From positions 3,737,501-3,801,500 of the forward strand of contig OU612070.1 of NCBI GenBank assembly GCA_914767715.1: DNA of 64,000 bases. The letters are read 5' to 3'. Positions 1 through 12,681 of this stretch are shown one piece after another. The notes under the pieces are model-generated. The model ran no database searches, was not told where the DNA came from, and worked only from the letters and a program-made list of their open reading frames with translations. The DNA comes from Membranipora membranacea. Its lineage: Eukaryota > Bryozoa > Gymnolaemata > Cheilostomatida > Membraniporidae. Position 1 is the first letter of the stretch, and each line of letters opens with the position of its first letter. A program made the position numbers and the translations under genes.

Positions 1-94
1 CTTTTCAGGAGTATTGATCAAGGTGGTTTTCAAAATTCTGCAAACGATATATTTATCCAACAAATACAGTGAGAAATAGAAGAGCCCAAAATAT

Positions 95-1602
95 TTACCC
101 TTCTTCAATGGTGAAGGCGATGTGATTACCCAGCTCGAATCCAGGCACCAGCGACTGACTTGGTGGCACTATTCTTGCGATTCTTCCTTTGGCACTGATA
201 AGCTGGTCAATCAGGTCTTCGCCTTGAACTGAAGAACTGAGTCCGCTGAATCGACACATGTCGGTCAGCTCGAGACAGTGTGAAAACCTTCCGACAGCTT
301 GAGGATCAATTTTAAACAAAGCCAAATCAATCATGTGTGGCAGACCGCGGCTTGCATGTGATTGGGGGCGATAAGCTGCAAGTGGCTGTCCCTCAATCTC
401 AACGCTAAGTGTTGAATTATGCCGATGTATCCCTTCTAATATCCCACCATCGAATCGCCCACAGACTTGCTCTAACATTTGAATGTGGTCTGACTGTTGG
501 ATTTGGCCGGTATCTAGAGTAGCTTTTTCATTTCTGGTCATAAGAGAATGAGCAGTAGTTGTTGCGAAGACAGAGTGTGGTGCACTTGAAGGCCTTTGAT
601 CATCAGGGTAAACCAGGAGCTCACATGTTGAGTCGACAGGAATCCCAGAATTGTGTGCGTGTATTTTTCCACTGAGAGGATGATTTATGAGTTTAGAATC
701 AACAAATTTAAATTTGAAGTCATCTAACCCAACAGTGTATGTCGATTTAAATTTGTCTTCAATTTTTGATGTGCCATCCCCACAAACTATGATTGTCCTT
801 GTGTCTTCTGGGGAATGTGACCAACGGCAGGCCTTCACCTTATTCTGCCTACATAACCTAAAGTAAAGAGATGAGAGTCACCGATGAAAAATCTGTAATC
901 AGTAAGACTCACTCTGCCACTTCTAGGAAAACTAATACATGAGCTCCTGTATGTTTGTACAACCTGTGTCCTGTGTCCTGTTAGCGTATACCACTCTTCC
1001 TCATCATAATGTAAAGCAGGTAAATTGAGGGTAAGGGAAAACTAAGCTACCAAACACAAGCTATGTCCTGTTTAAGGCTTATTTTTTCAACAACAAAAAG
1101 TTTAGTTTTACCATTACGTTCAAGCTGTCTGATCAGCTTTCGATTGCGTCTCCATAATGATTCAGTCTTAAAAAATAAATGCAGGATTAATTTGGATATG
1201 ACTAATTATTACATTAATGACGGTGCTGATGAGCTGAACTTACCGGGAAAGAAGTTTAAGGATATCCTCTGGAGGGCTCTGATAGGATGATTTCTTCTTG
1301 CATTTCTTGGCAGTTTTTACCCAAGCTGAAAGATCTAGTCGTTCGACCCCACTGCGTTCTACTGGTGCTATCTTAGGATGATGTCCCTCAGCTGTGATCT
1401 TAGCCGGCGAAGACAAAGGGAAAGCATGTGGTTGACATGTTGTAATGGAAGGTAAGTCCGATTCAGAGTGTCTATTTAGCCTTTGTTTCTTAATGCTTCC
1501 GTCACAGCTGTTGTCAGTTGTCAGTTGACGCTGCAGCCTAGTACATGAGTGATATACAATCTTCCCAAAACCACATTCTAAATGTGGCTTATTTTCATCC
1601 AT
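95..1602 (-). CDS. Uncharacterised two-exon (or longer) protein, 3' end probably outside window
   Basis: Two exons join in frame on the minus strand: 1602-1244 (donor GGTAAGTT) and 848 down to 99 (acceptor TTATGTAG). The start ATG at 1602-1600 sits in a good context (GGAAGAATGG). The join completes a CGG codon. The second exon reads to EEG, where a TAA at 97-95 coincides with a plausible donor (GG|GTAAAT). Either the protein ends at about 370 residues or, more likely, it continues leftwards off the window. The first exon encodes a polar, Lys/Ser-rich N-terminus ending SPPEDILKLLSR. The second holds a compact stretch with Cys, His and a DLALFKID motif that faintly recalls the Asp-containing strand of trypsin-fold proteins (inference only; no His/Asp/Ser triad can be assigned). 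No signal peptide or membrane segment is seen. I do not recognise the family. Confidence 0.6.
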
Positions 1603-1694
1603 TCTTCCGTGTTTCTGCCATATGTACTGCTCTTAGTTTTCTTAAGTATTAACCATTGAACGTTAAATTTCTTTCTTTCTTTCTGCTACAAATG

Positions 1695-1987
1695 CACTGT
1701 GCAAAATCGATTCCTATTCAGAGCTTATTCCATGCGGGATAATGATTGTATAAATTATAGATGAAGTTATACCTACATTGTATAATTACAATTGAATTGA
1801 ATAAGTTGTCTACTTATACCATACATTGAATAATTATAGTTGCATTATTTTGCCAGGAATGTATAATCAATGTATGTATAATCAATGTATAATCAATGTA
1901 TAAAGTGGAATAATGAAGGTATAAACATGATTATTCAGACTTATGCCCAATGTATAATCATTGAATAGGAACTGAATTTGCACAGTG
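1695..1987. mobile_element. 293-bp MITE with CACTG termini and ATG target duplication
   Basis: The left end CACTGTGCAAAATCGATTCC and the reverse complement of the right end (CACTGTGCAAATTCAGTTCC) form terminal inverted repeats of about 26 bp. Directly outside are ATG (1692-1694) and ATG (1988-1990), a 3-bp target-site duplication. CACTG termini plus a 3-bp duplication are the hallmark of EnSpm/CACTA elements; there is no coding sequence, so this would be a non-autonomous copy. The interior holds several copies of a TGTATAATCAA motif (about 1860-1905). Confidence 0.6.
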
Positions 1988-3452
1988 ATGTTTCATCATA
2001 TTTATGTAGAAAATGTGAAATGAAATGTACTAAGAAACTCTTCCAACGAATACACATGTAACAATCATAACCATTACTAGCTTTCCACAGAAACGCACAA
2101 AATTAAGGGTTTTATTCTTACAATAATATACCATAACACACAGCCCAGGCCAACAGCCATGAAGAATAGAGCTTAAATCTGAAGCTAAATTTGACTTTAT
2201 TGATCCTTTTTTGTGTTCAATCAAACAATTGTGGTTAAATTTGAAGCTAAAAAACAACCTGTAGTTAAAAACAACAATGATATATTGTACAACATTTCTT
2301 GCGTATAATCAGAGCTGTATCGACATGGTTCAATAAACCCGATGAATGATATGCTTTGCTAGACCTTCTGAAAGCTGTATACCCTTCAAACAAGCATCTG
2401 ATTTGACTTTCAAACAACCAGTATTAGGCATTCTACCCTGATCGATGAATTTTCATCGGCTTTTTATGATGGCTAGCAATCAGGTGAGGTCAACGAAAGT
2501 GTAATTGACATGAAGCTGAAATCGCCTAAATATAAGATTCGACAAGGATCTTTTTTATAGTTTTTAAGTTTAGCTTAGATTGAGGAAGAAAGGAAAATAA
2601 AACTATTCGAAAGGCATACATCATACACATTCATCTGATGTTTTCATATAAAATGGTAATCAAATTGAACAAGTATCACTGTAATCACTCAGTTCCCTAG
2701 TTCTTTTCCCTCTACAACTGCCATGACAACTCGAGCCAAAGGTTTCAAGTTGATAAGATATCAGAACTTGGCTCTCACCTTTTCCCTCACAATGGAATAT
2801 GAAAAACTTTGAGCATTTTATGAATGGGAACTCGAAAAAAAGAGAGCATGTTGTGTGGCTGACTGAGTTATCCTCTTCCCATACAAAAGGGCACAACTCC
2901 GATAGCTAATTAACCCATAACTACACTAACTGGCTGACTTAGGTCTGTGTAGTATATAGATACAAGCAGTATGCTCATAGTGTGATCACTATAGAACTCC
3001 AAGTGGATTGGCAGATTACCGTATATTATATATAGTAGCAGCTGACATCGGTACATTGAAAAATACTAGCGGATCTGTGTTAAGCAATCTCTATACGATA
3101 TCTAGGTGTCATATCAATGAACTTCATTGGTCATATTAAAGCATATCTATGATATCTATATAAGCGATACCCACAGTATCACATATAGCCAATCAGCTGA
3201 CAGCAAGTCAGCGCCAAGCGATCTCTATACCCGGTATAAAAATATAAGCCTAGACTAACGAGCATTTAATGGCATTTATTAAACCCCTAGCCAGACAACA
3301 AACTGGAATCTGATTTGCATTGTGGAAATAACAACACCTCCATTGTTTGAAAGGTCTGAAAAAGGCATTTCTCATCAAATTATGCCAGAAATGTTTTAAA
3401 GAATATTCATTCAGCAAAGCACATTAAATTGGTTATCTGAGATTCTGAATGT
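1988..3452. other. Intergenic, no gene seen
   Basis: AT-rich sequence between the unknown minus-strand gene and the 3' end of the ASB-type gene. I see no exon-like segment, RNA gene or clear repeat beyond short low-complexity runs such as the TATATATAG stretch near 3025. Confidence 0.5.
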
Positions 3453-6400
3453 TTAGTGCGTATCCTCAGATGTTTCATCCTCACTGCTGCTCATGTCCGT
3501 ATGGGCATCTAAGTCGCTGACCTCTATATCAACACACTGGATCTCCTCACTGGGATGATGAAAGTGACAATCAGCCGGGCATTCCTCTTTGAGTGGGCGG
3601 AGCTTATATATCCTCTCATCAATGATGTCAGCCAAAGACAGGTAGTTCAACAAGACGTATGGTAATTGTAGTCTATTGTGACGCGTAGGATAATAAGGCG
3701 TGTATTTGAATATTGAACTTCGGCAGAGAGCCTTTAGTGATAATGGCTGACTTGACATTTCCTGAAGCCAATGCTGGATCAATTCCTGAATAAAAATAAT
3801 TAATTGCTCAAAATACATTTTGTTTGAGTATGGATGCATTCTGGACTAGAACACGTTTGTTCCCTCTGTGGTGGCGGAGAGATGTTGCAAATATTGGGTA
3901 TCAAGGCCCAACATATGCTTGGGGGATGCGAGTTCACGACGATTAGTAGCTTATAGCGAGCATGCTAACAAAAGCCATCATCCCATTCTTTTCAGGATAT
4001 GATATTCCCCAACCTGATAGCTTGCTTACTCTTCACTGCTAGGCGATTGGCGCTGAAGGATTATTTGGCTTGTGTCTCATTGGGAGAGATTTCATGATGG
4101 ATTGTTGCAGCCCTAAGTGTGTGGTCTGAGTCTGAGCACTTGAAATAATTCTTACCTTGGTTTTGAGTGCAAGGGGCCATTGCCTCAACTGAACCCATTC
4201 TTCATTGAGGTAAGTAGGTTTGAGAAAGACTAGAAGTTTGAGCAGCTTCGTAAGCCCAGCATGAGCTGCTAGCCAGAAATATGATGGTTTGTTTTTCAGA
4301 GGTGTAAGTTTACAGCCCCAATGAACCAGTACAAGTGAACATTGCTCATTATGTAGAGATATTGCTTGCTCAAGTGGGGTTTCCTTCCATCGGTAGGCCT
4401 ACAAATCAAAAAGAATGGAACAGACTTAAATAGGTCCCACTTCCCAGGCAGACTGGGTCAAGGAGTAGGAGTAGGAGGTGGCTCAGTTGGTTAGAGCGCC
4501 GGACTTCAACACGCAAGGTTTGAAGGTCGTGGGTTCGAACCCCACTGCAGTCCATCTTCTACTTGGGATTGGTTGGCCCCCAGGTGTGCTCCGACCTGCC
4601 TGCAAACTGAGAGCAAATTGGCGCAGATATTGCGGCCTCGCCATTAATATTTCGCCGCCCATGCCTCGGGATGGGTAAGTGATATGACATCCGATTTTAA
4701 TCAACCTTTTTAATCAAGCTCTTGTATGAAACAATTAACCTATTACTCATTGTAAATATGGAAACTCCTTCAGGCCTCAGATAAGCTTGCCAGCAACCGC
4801 AAAGTATGATCATCCAAAGCTAACATATGATAACATTATACGGCTACATTGCATAAGTTGTCAAATTGTCAGCGTGTGAGTTACATCCTCTCTACTGACA
4901 CATCGTGCAAGTAGAGTGTTGGGGATGGGGCAACTCCCATATTAGCAAAATGGATCAAACTGATTTAAGTACCATGCTTTTGGCTTATTTCAGTCTCCAT
5001 CAAACCAGCCTTCTCTGGATCTGATTAAGTCAAGCAGTGGCCAGCAGTGCACAATAATTTTCTGATCGAAAATGATAGGATGTATCATTCAACTTTTCAA
5101 AATGTTTCTCTTCATAGAGCAGTAATTTCCAGTTCAAATATATTTGATGGATTCAGATTAATTGGGAAAGTTAGATATACTATAAAAAATGTTATTACCA
5201 TACCTTATTCATGTTATACCCATATTTGATGAGGATTCTGACCATTGCTGGATTGAGATGTTCGATAGCGATAGCAATGGGACTTATCCCGCTGTTAGAC
5301 ACTGCATGCTTGTTAATCTTGTTCTCCAATAGAAATTCTGTTATCTCGTATCTAAGTTACATATTTAAACAGCAATACATTAGCATCAATAAACAGCAAA
5401 AAATTCATATTGCCCTTTTAATAGAGAGTTTTCTTTGAGCTGTCTTCTTAATTGGCAGGGCAAGACAACATTACTGCTGTCTATCAACATGTTCCAGCTA
5501 TAACAAACTCAGACAGACAAGTTTCTTTGTGTAATTTTGTTATTTCTCTTGAGTGGTCTTGTAAACTATTCTTGATCATCGGAAATGGAAAAAAGATGGT
5601 ACAAAGAGTTTTATGTGCGTGAAAAAGAAGAGAAGCAAAGAATCGACATTATTTTTAATAAACTGACAGTGCATGCTGGGGCATGCTGTTCATGCAGCAG
5701 ATATTCAAGTATTGATATATATATAATGATAAACAAATACCTTCTGTAGGCTATGGCGTAATGTAGAGCAGTGAATCCCTCTTCTGTCCTGTAATCCAGG
5801 TCACAAAGAGAGTTTACCAGCACCTGGCAAATTGCCAGATTATCCATCTGAACAGCTCTGCAAATTAGCCGATAAACTTTGGGTAAAACAACAATGATTG
5901 AGTTTGGGTTATTCCCTGCAGTCTTAAGTTTTCTCTCTATATGAGAGTTACTGGAAGTGGAGAGCTTAATCCAAATTCGGGCGGAGGCAATCAACAAGAG
6001 ACTGAGAGCAAAGCTAGCTGTGTGAGCAGACATGTTTGTGAATAAGGAAATTTGGTGCAATGTGGAGAAACAATACAATACAGAACCACAAACAACAAAT
6101 ACTTTGACTCACCAAGAAGTAGCGTTTCTGCTAAAGATGCCAATTTGGATTTGTGATACTTAAAATATAGTTTGATTTTGGTCAGCATGATGAATCAAAG
6201 TTGATAAAGAGTTCCCTCATGCCGACTTTGAAAATTAGATAAGGTAAGAAGAAAAAAAACCTTGATTGAGTTATATGCAACAAAATGTCTGTAGTTCACT
6301 CATCCTGTCTCTGATGAGAGAGTTGTCATGAATTAATTGGTCCACGTATTGAGAGGTAGTTTGGATATGACTTTAGGGCCCAAACCACCCTAGTTAAACA

Positions 6401-7645
6401 TTTTGTTGACAACATAAAAAAAAAATTGCTTGCTGAAAGACTGTAACAGCACCTCAAACAGGCCCATTCAGGTTTGTAGGATAGCATGCATATAGCTTCG
6501 CTTAAAGTGTAGTAACACCCAAACTTACTAGTACATACATTTATGCCTTAAATATTGCCAGCTGACACTACTATCAAGCCAACATCAGATTATCATGGAA
6601 CTAGAACAGCAAAACCCCAGGCTAGATAAAAGCCTTGGTTAGCAGACTCACTTCATTAGAGGAGATTCAGCCCCGACCCCGAAGCCCAGCCTTCTCAGGT
6701 TGACATTAGCTCCTCCATGAACTAGAATAGTACAGACCTCTGGAGCCTCCGATACGATAGCTCTATACAGGGGGGAGCAACCTGAATCAACAATCTTTAG
6801 AAGTAATAGATGCTAGTAGAATGAACTCCCTTGTAATTATGATATCCATGGCATGGTCTCACCATCATCGGGTGTTTGTACAATGACCATAATCCCTAAC
6901 AGCTGTTCGGGTGCGCAACTTTCTTCATCTGCTGCCAACTAAGTGAAGACATGCCCTAGTTTCTCTATTGAAGAAGAGTAGATCAACATCTAATATTACA
7001 ATCTTACCTGTCATCCTGTCCATGTAATCCACATCACATTTGAATTCTTTGACTAGAAGCTCGGCAAGTTCGGCGTTTCCATATTCTGAAGCATACCTGA
7101 CAATAATAATATCTCTTCAGACTATGACCAAGTATTGACAGTAAAATAATCGTGAATAATAAATAGCGATGAGACTTTTTTCTCAACAACTTCCAGGGGC
7201 TACAATTGCCCAAATAATATGAACCCTGGAAAATCAAATCACAGTTTGGATTTTTCACAGAGTGTATAACATATTGAACTTGACCAATGATTGGTGAGAA
7301 CTGAGACATGAAGACATGAATCAATTTAAGACAAAGTCTACTTGACACACATCTAAATTTCATAAGCAAAAATACTTACCATATTGGATGTCTGCCTTGC
7401 AGGTCTTCTTTGTCCACGTCCGCACTGAAAGGCTTTGCTTTTAGCAGAGCTCTAGCCAGGTCAATAAGTTGATTCTCACAGGCGTACAGTAAGGCAGTTC
7501 GGTGTGTCGCTCGTCTTTTATCAGGTATGTTTGGATTGAGTTTTTCACGCTTTAATAAAGCTCTTATAGCTGGTATGTTGTTTGAGTATACAGCTTGAAA
7601 GAATTTCAGTTCCACTGGTGACATGACGTCTTTTGATGAAGGCAT
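3453..7645 (-). CDS. Ankyrin-repeat and SOCS-box (ASB-like) protein
   Basis: Minus-strand gene reconstructed from splice sites: 7645-7380 (start ATG, MPSSKDVMSPVEL), 7096-7008, 6781-6652, a probable exon 6158-6113, 5915-5741, 5351-5204, 4398-4156 and 3785-3453 (stop). Successive exons encode ankyrin repeats, for example PIWYASEYGNAELAELL, SPLYRAIVSEAPEVCTIL, GFTALHYAIAYRR and PIAIAIEHLNPAMVRIL. The last exon has a SOCS box: BC box SLKALCRSSI and Cul5-box-like LPYVLLNYL, followed by an acidic tail. ASB proteins are substrate receptors of Elongin B/C-Cullin5 ubiquitin ligases, with the ankyrin repeats binding substrate. All junctions are phase-compatible except exon 3 into the 46-nt exon, which is off by one base. 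A missed microexon, a lesion or an assembly error could explain it. The specific ASB subtype is not assigned. Confidence 0.85.
4465..4712 (+). mobile_element. tRNA-derived SINE
   Basis: A tRNA-like head has an A box (GTGGCTCAGTTGGTTAGAGC) and a perfect B box (GGTTCGAACCCC) at about 4477-4553, ending CAGTCCA. The anticodon arm is enlarged and the 5' acceptor strand does not pair with the 3' end, so this is not a functional tRNA. A non-tRNA body of about 150 bp follows. It lies in the ASB gene, in the intron between exons 4398-4156 and 5351-5204. Confidence 0.7.
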
Positions 7646-8614
7646 TTTGATTGTGTGCTGGTATTTCCAGACTAGTTCTTCCACAACAACTTCGAGTAGT
7701 GGTCCATAAATGACCAAACTTAACTTGAGAAATAAAAAGCAATAGTTATTCACACTTTTATTTAAAATTTAACCTCAGTATGCTAAATACCTCAATTACC
7801 AAACTTAATGCAATAATCATTCACAATGCTTCAATCAATGTGTTTATTGTTTTGTCAAAAGTGCTTCAAAAGCTTTTATACAATGATATTAAGCAGTCTA
7901 GAGCTGTATTTAATCCCTGCTCAGCCACTCAAAGCTATTGATATGCAGCAGCATACACATATTTTATTCAGTGTTGACCAATCGCTTAGCAACTTGAATT
8001 TTAAAAAGATTTTAGATGGAGTCACCTTGTAAATAAGCTTTCAAATGATTCGCTCCAGCGATCATACTTACAACATGATTGGCTGAACTTTGAAATTCAT
8101 TAATCGATCAAAAGAACACAACTTCTGATACTTGTAAATGTAAAACAGAATTGAATGAAATCTAGACTTCCTGTATAGTGAAACCTGTTGGCCAATCCAA
8201 AACCAGGTCATTAGAACTGTCTTGTTAAAATTTTGTGTGACATCGAATATCTGCAGTTATGGCTTCTTTTATAAAATCACTCAACAGTGCGCGTTTCCTC
8301 CCTCAAGCATATTGTCAGAAGTGAATGCAAATTTTTAAAATTTGTATGGTTATGTAAGATGTTTATCGGAGTGCTATTATATTATATTTAAATTTATGGA
8401 GGTTATTTGATGGCCATCGATACTTTTAATGCTGACTAACACAAATTGTTGGGTTCATTTGTAAGTCAGAAAGATTAGCTTCATCCGCTCCACTTTTTAT
8501 TAAATCAAATATTTTTAAGATAGATGAGCTTTATGAATTTAAAACATTAATCTGCACCCATATAACACTTCACTCCGCTAATTTACACCATCATTCTAAA
8601 CTTGTCTAAAAGCT

Positions 8615-8734
8615 CTGTGGAACAAGCAGCCTGACAACCTGAAATCAGTGAAGAGTCAGGCCGCCTTTAAAACGGCTCTCAAGTGCCACCTATTGGCTTT
8701 GAGGTTTGACCTTTCTTCATCGTCATTTACTTGA
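8615..8734 (+). mobile_element. 3' end of a LINE reverse-transcriptase ORF (relic)
   Basis: A 40-codon open stretch reads LWNKQPDNLKSVKSQ then AAFKTALKCHLLA and a stop. The LWN-x-LP-x-L ... FK-x-x-LK-x-HL pattern is the characteristic extreme C-terminus of CR1/L2/Rex-type LINE proteins. The rest of the ORF is absent, so this is a 5'-truncated copy. About 150 bp of probable 3' UTR follow, ending near AAATCAAACCAAACC (about 8890). Confidence 0.65.
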
Positions 8735-9066
8735 ATTCTATTGCCGCATCACATATGGCAATTTGGCCTGGCGCCTCGACTAGCTGAGATATTATCAAAG
8801 CGATCGTGCATGTAGGCCTAATCACCACTTGACTCTAATATTTTTAGTTTCCTATATCTTAACTTGTTTGATGAAATAGAAAATCAAACCAAACCAAACA
8901 AACCAAGCAATCGAAGGTTAATAGTTAGGACCGCACTGAACAAGTAACACATGTAATCACACATGCAATCACACAGCCAATTTTGTGACAGCTTTCTCCG
9001 ATTAATTCTTCTCTTACTACATTTTGAAGTTGTGTACTCTTGTACGTGCTATTTCCACTACTATTA

Positions 9067-9779
9067 AGCTGCGTTTACATTGTCAACTAATCTGCCTATT
9101 TGAACAACACCGACATTCAATAACGACAAATCTTCTAATGTAAACATTGTGTCGGTGCAGACTAATCGGAGTTTAATGAAATCGTTGCACTGTGATCATG
9201 TCACAGAATGAACGACACAGGGTCCGATTCCATTGATACATAGCCAATTAAAACACAGATATGTAGGTCATTAAGGTCAACAGGTCAGAATACAAAAATC
9301 ACTAATTTTTGGGAGCTATCCTGTGGTTTACAACCAATCCATCCCCATTACAAGGAGTTTCCTTCATTATGTTACCAACCTTCTGCTGTTCATCAGCCAT
9401 AAGCTGAGCACCTGCCAGCACAACAACAGTGCCTGCAGCAACTATGGCAAGAAGCTCATCATCATCCATAATAATGGTGTTACAAAAACAAGTTAAAAAG
9501 TTCAGCTTCCCGCTTTTCTACAATGTTTTTTACCTAGTACTACCATTACTAGCTGTAGCTATTGTACAGGGGTAATATTGTCGCAAAATGGTAGCTGATT
9601 GGTCAATATAGTTGCTTGATTGATAGATCAGGGTAGAGTTATTAGACCGACAAATCTAGTGTAAAAGCAAAATCGTTATAACCTATAATACACCGACATT
9701 TACTGCCGACAGTTATGGTATGTTATGGTATGTCGGTGTTGTTCAATTATGCAGATTAGTTGACAATGTAAACGCAGCT
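9067..9779. mobile_element. 713-bp non-autonomous DNA transposon, PIF/Harbinger-like
   Basis: Terminal inverted repeats of about 46 bp begin AGCTGCGTTTACATTGTCAA and extend, with mismatches, through a CAACACCGACAT segment on both sides. The element is flanked by TTA at 9064-9066 and 9780-9782. A TWA 3-bp duplication with no coding capacity fits a Harbinger-type non-autonomous element. No transposase is seen inside. Confidence 0.6.
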
Positions 9780-10549
9780 TTAGCATTAATGTCAGTGTAC
9801 AGAGGGATCAGATTATTATTGATGACCGGGCACGATGTTCACCAGAGATCCCTGGATAGCATGTGGATGTGAAGCTACAAATCTAGGGAATGTACAGTGG
9901 TAAATTTAAAAAATTTCAATCATAAATAATATTTCAATTTCCCTTTTACGTTGGTTTATCACTGGATAAGTCAGGGTTTTGAATGAATTTATCAATAAAC
10001 TCCTCTCTCAATAATTGTACTGGCCTGTTTTTGGTAGTGACATTTTTTTTTATAGACTTAACTAATGATTTAAATCCATAGATATAAAAGTTCCCTTTTT
10101 ATATCCATGGTTGAATCACAGTTGAGATTTCTGCCTTGAGCCTGCACTATTCCATGGAGCTTTTCAGGAGTTTAACGTATTAATGCATTGCATGGGTATG
10201 CAGAGGCGGTGAGGGTTTTGCGTAAGTAAAGTGTGTTTCGTTCAGCTTGCCTGCGATTGGGCCCTGATAAGGAGTCTGATTTGTTCCCTATGCTTTTGGG
10301 ACACAATTTGTGTTGCAAAGACGCAGTGTTTTTCAGTGCAGGTTTTTGTACAACAACATCATGCAATAAAATCAGGGCTGTCGTTCGAGAAAAAGCCGGA
10401 AATCCTTGAAAGTGTGAAGTTACACCAGGTTGGGTAATTTGAGCACCTTCTGTGGAGTCTGGGGTCAGTAAAGGATAATAACTTTCCGTATGATATTAAG
10501 ATAGGAGTACACAGGAAACAGTTTATTTTTATTCCTCAACTCATTTTGT

Positions 10550-10642
10550 TATCAACTTTTGTAAATCTTTGTAAAACTTTGTAAAATCTTTGTAAATCTG
10601 TAAATTTGTAAATCTGTAAAAACTTTGTAAACCATTTTGTAA
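10550..10642. repeat. TTTGTAAA(TC) simple tandem repeat
   Basis: Imperfect head-to-tail copies of an 8-12 bp unit, TTTGTAAATC / TTTGTAAAAC, about nine copies. No coding role seen. Confidence 0.75.
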
Positions 10643-11018
10643 TCAACTGATATTCTTTATGATGAAGTATGGTGGGTTCTTCAGGTCTCGTCAGTCCAGG
10701 TCTCAACGCGGCAAGCGTTATCACCTCTAGAGTACAGGCACTGAAACTTTTATGTTACTCAAGCAACGCCCCATTTGCTTGCTCACAAGAATTCGGACTG
10801 CTCCTTATATCAAAGAGGCAGAGGGGGTCTTACTGCTTGGTTTTGAGAAAGTTATTTTCAAGATGACAGTTTGAATACAACTTTGTGTGCAGGGAGCCTT
10901 AATGATGAGAGACGTGCCAGTACCAATTCAAGAATGCGTTGGGAGTCGAACTTAGAGTTCACACCGTAAGGTCACGCCTGACTCCTATTCTTTCTTTATT
11001 TTATAATTCAGTTCTACT

Positions 11019-12300
11019 ATGATTTTGTTGGCAGGCAATAGGAATGAGATGGGGCCCTGGACCCACCCAACTGTTAGGGGCTTGCAAAGCATTACTCACC
11101 CTTTAATCCTTCACAGCATTATTGTATGGTGGGAGGCAACAACCAAAACCAACCATATATATATATATGAAATATCCGAAATGAAAAGATCAGCCCTAAT
11201 GTCTGCAACAGGAGCCTTTCCAACTACCCCCCCTTTAGAGATCATCCTAAACATCCCTCCTCTTGAGAATAAGGCCCTACAGTTTGTCATTAACAGCTGG
11301 TATAAACTGATCAAAACAGGGATAATACCCCGACCAAATCTGGACAACCATAAGATCCACAAACTAACGATGGAGTCAACCAGTACATCCACTCATCCAT
11401 CTTTGTTCACAAGTAAATAACTGATCTTCCCAGGTGATAAAGTCAGTGTTTTATACCCAGCAAAAGAGCAGTAGCTTGAGGAAAAAGTCAACACTAACAA
11501 ATATGACATATGCTCCTTCACTGACGAGTCATCAAACGAACTGGGGGTTGGAGTGGGCATATTCACCAAGGTAAAAGATGATGATGCTGATCTTCAAAAT
11601 TCAAACCAAAACGTTTCCATTCCACATCAACTGTTTTCCAATCTGAAATGCTTGCAATAGCCACTGCTGCTGCTATGCTTTTGCAACATCATTGTAAAAA
11701 TACACTATATCTGATAGCATGTCAGCCAAAATAACCATATAGACTTTTTATGGGTACCTGGACACACAGGTATCCAGGGTAATGAGTGGGCTGATGAATT
11801 CGCTAACATTGGTACGGCGCTTGACACCATAAGTACCAACCCTGTTCTTTCAATCCCTTTTAGTCACATAAAACCCCAAACAAAGCAATGGAAGCAGAAA
11901 CAGGTGCATTCGAAATGGCTCGAAACCCAATAATGTAAAGGCACTAGAGAATCTTTGCTCCAAATATGAAGAGCCTGGCAAAAAGACCAAATCTACGCAA
12001 ACCACTTATCTCAGACACAAACAACACATTCACAGGACAGTTTTAGGTCTCACCTGACTAAATTGAGATTAGCCGATTGGCCCTCATGACCTGGTTGACC
12101 ACATTCAGTTTGTTTGCCATTATCCCAAATACAATCGCATATCTAAATATCTAAAAACCAACCAACTGTCATCCAGAAAACCAAAACAGGTATCGAGTTT
12201 CCAGATCTTGTTGACCTTATTCATCAAAGGCTCTGGAAAGCAAGCTTGCTCATGCAGAATTAGTGATTATCGAAATTGCTTTCCGGGGCCTTTGACAACT
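11019..12300 (+). mobile_element. Degenerate LINE fragment with RT C-terminal region and RNase H domain
   Basis: From 11180 an open stretch encodes MKRSALMSATGAFPTTPPLE followed by IILNIPPLENKAL, the post-RT segment typical of Jockey/I-group LINEs. Downstream, in shifted frames, an RNase H domain can be followed: FTDESSNELGVGVGIFTK (about 11520), SEMLAIATAAAML (11645), ISDSMSA (11710) and WVPGHTGIQGNEWADEFAN (11750). All four acidic catalytic positions (D, E, D, D) and the HTG-x-x-GNE-x-AD signature are recognisable. Frameshifts and stops separate the blocks, so the copy is dead. The 5' part is missing. Confidence 0.75.
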
Positions 12301-12681
12301 ACGGGTCCCTATACCTGTACACTGATAATACAATCTTGTTGTGTTATCCCCCATTGAAGACAAGACTATCCAGTTCTTATCTTTTAGTTATCACCGATTA
12401 ATGAATGAAATAAAGATTCACAACATTGACCAATACCAACATCCTACTGGTGGCTCACATCCACCATAGAAATTGAACCTTTGAAGTGTGAGCTATCTAA
12501 ATTGCATACTTGCCACTTGTCATTGAACCCAGCAACAGCCTGATCAGGGGGAGAGGGTGGATTATAGAACAGAAGGAACATTTCAAATGGTGTATCACAA
12601 TGGTTCTCTTGCTGCTGCACCTGATTAGATTGAAGCACCTTAACTCAGAAAGTGTTTTGACTAGGTAAGTTTGTTGACAAA

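Noticed and set aside
4478-4560. Functional tRNA gene
   Set aside because: A and B boxes are excellent, but the acceptor stem does not pair, the anticodon arm is enlarged and a SINE-type body follows.
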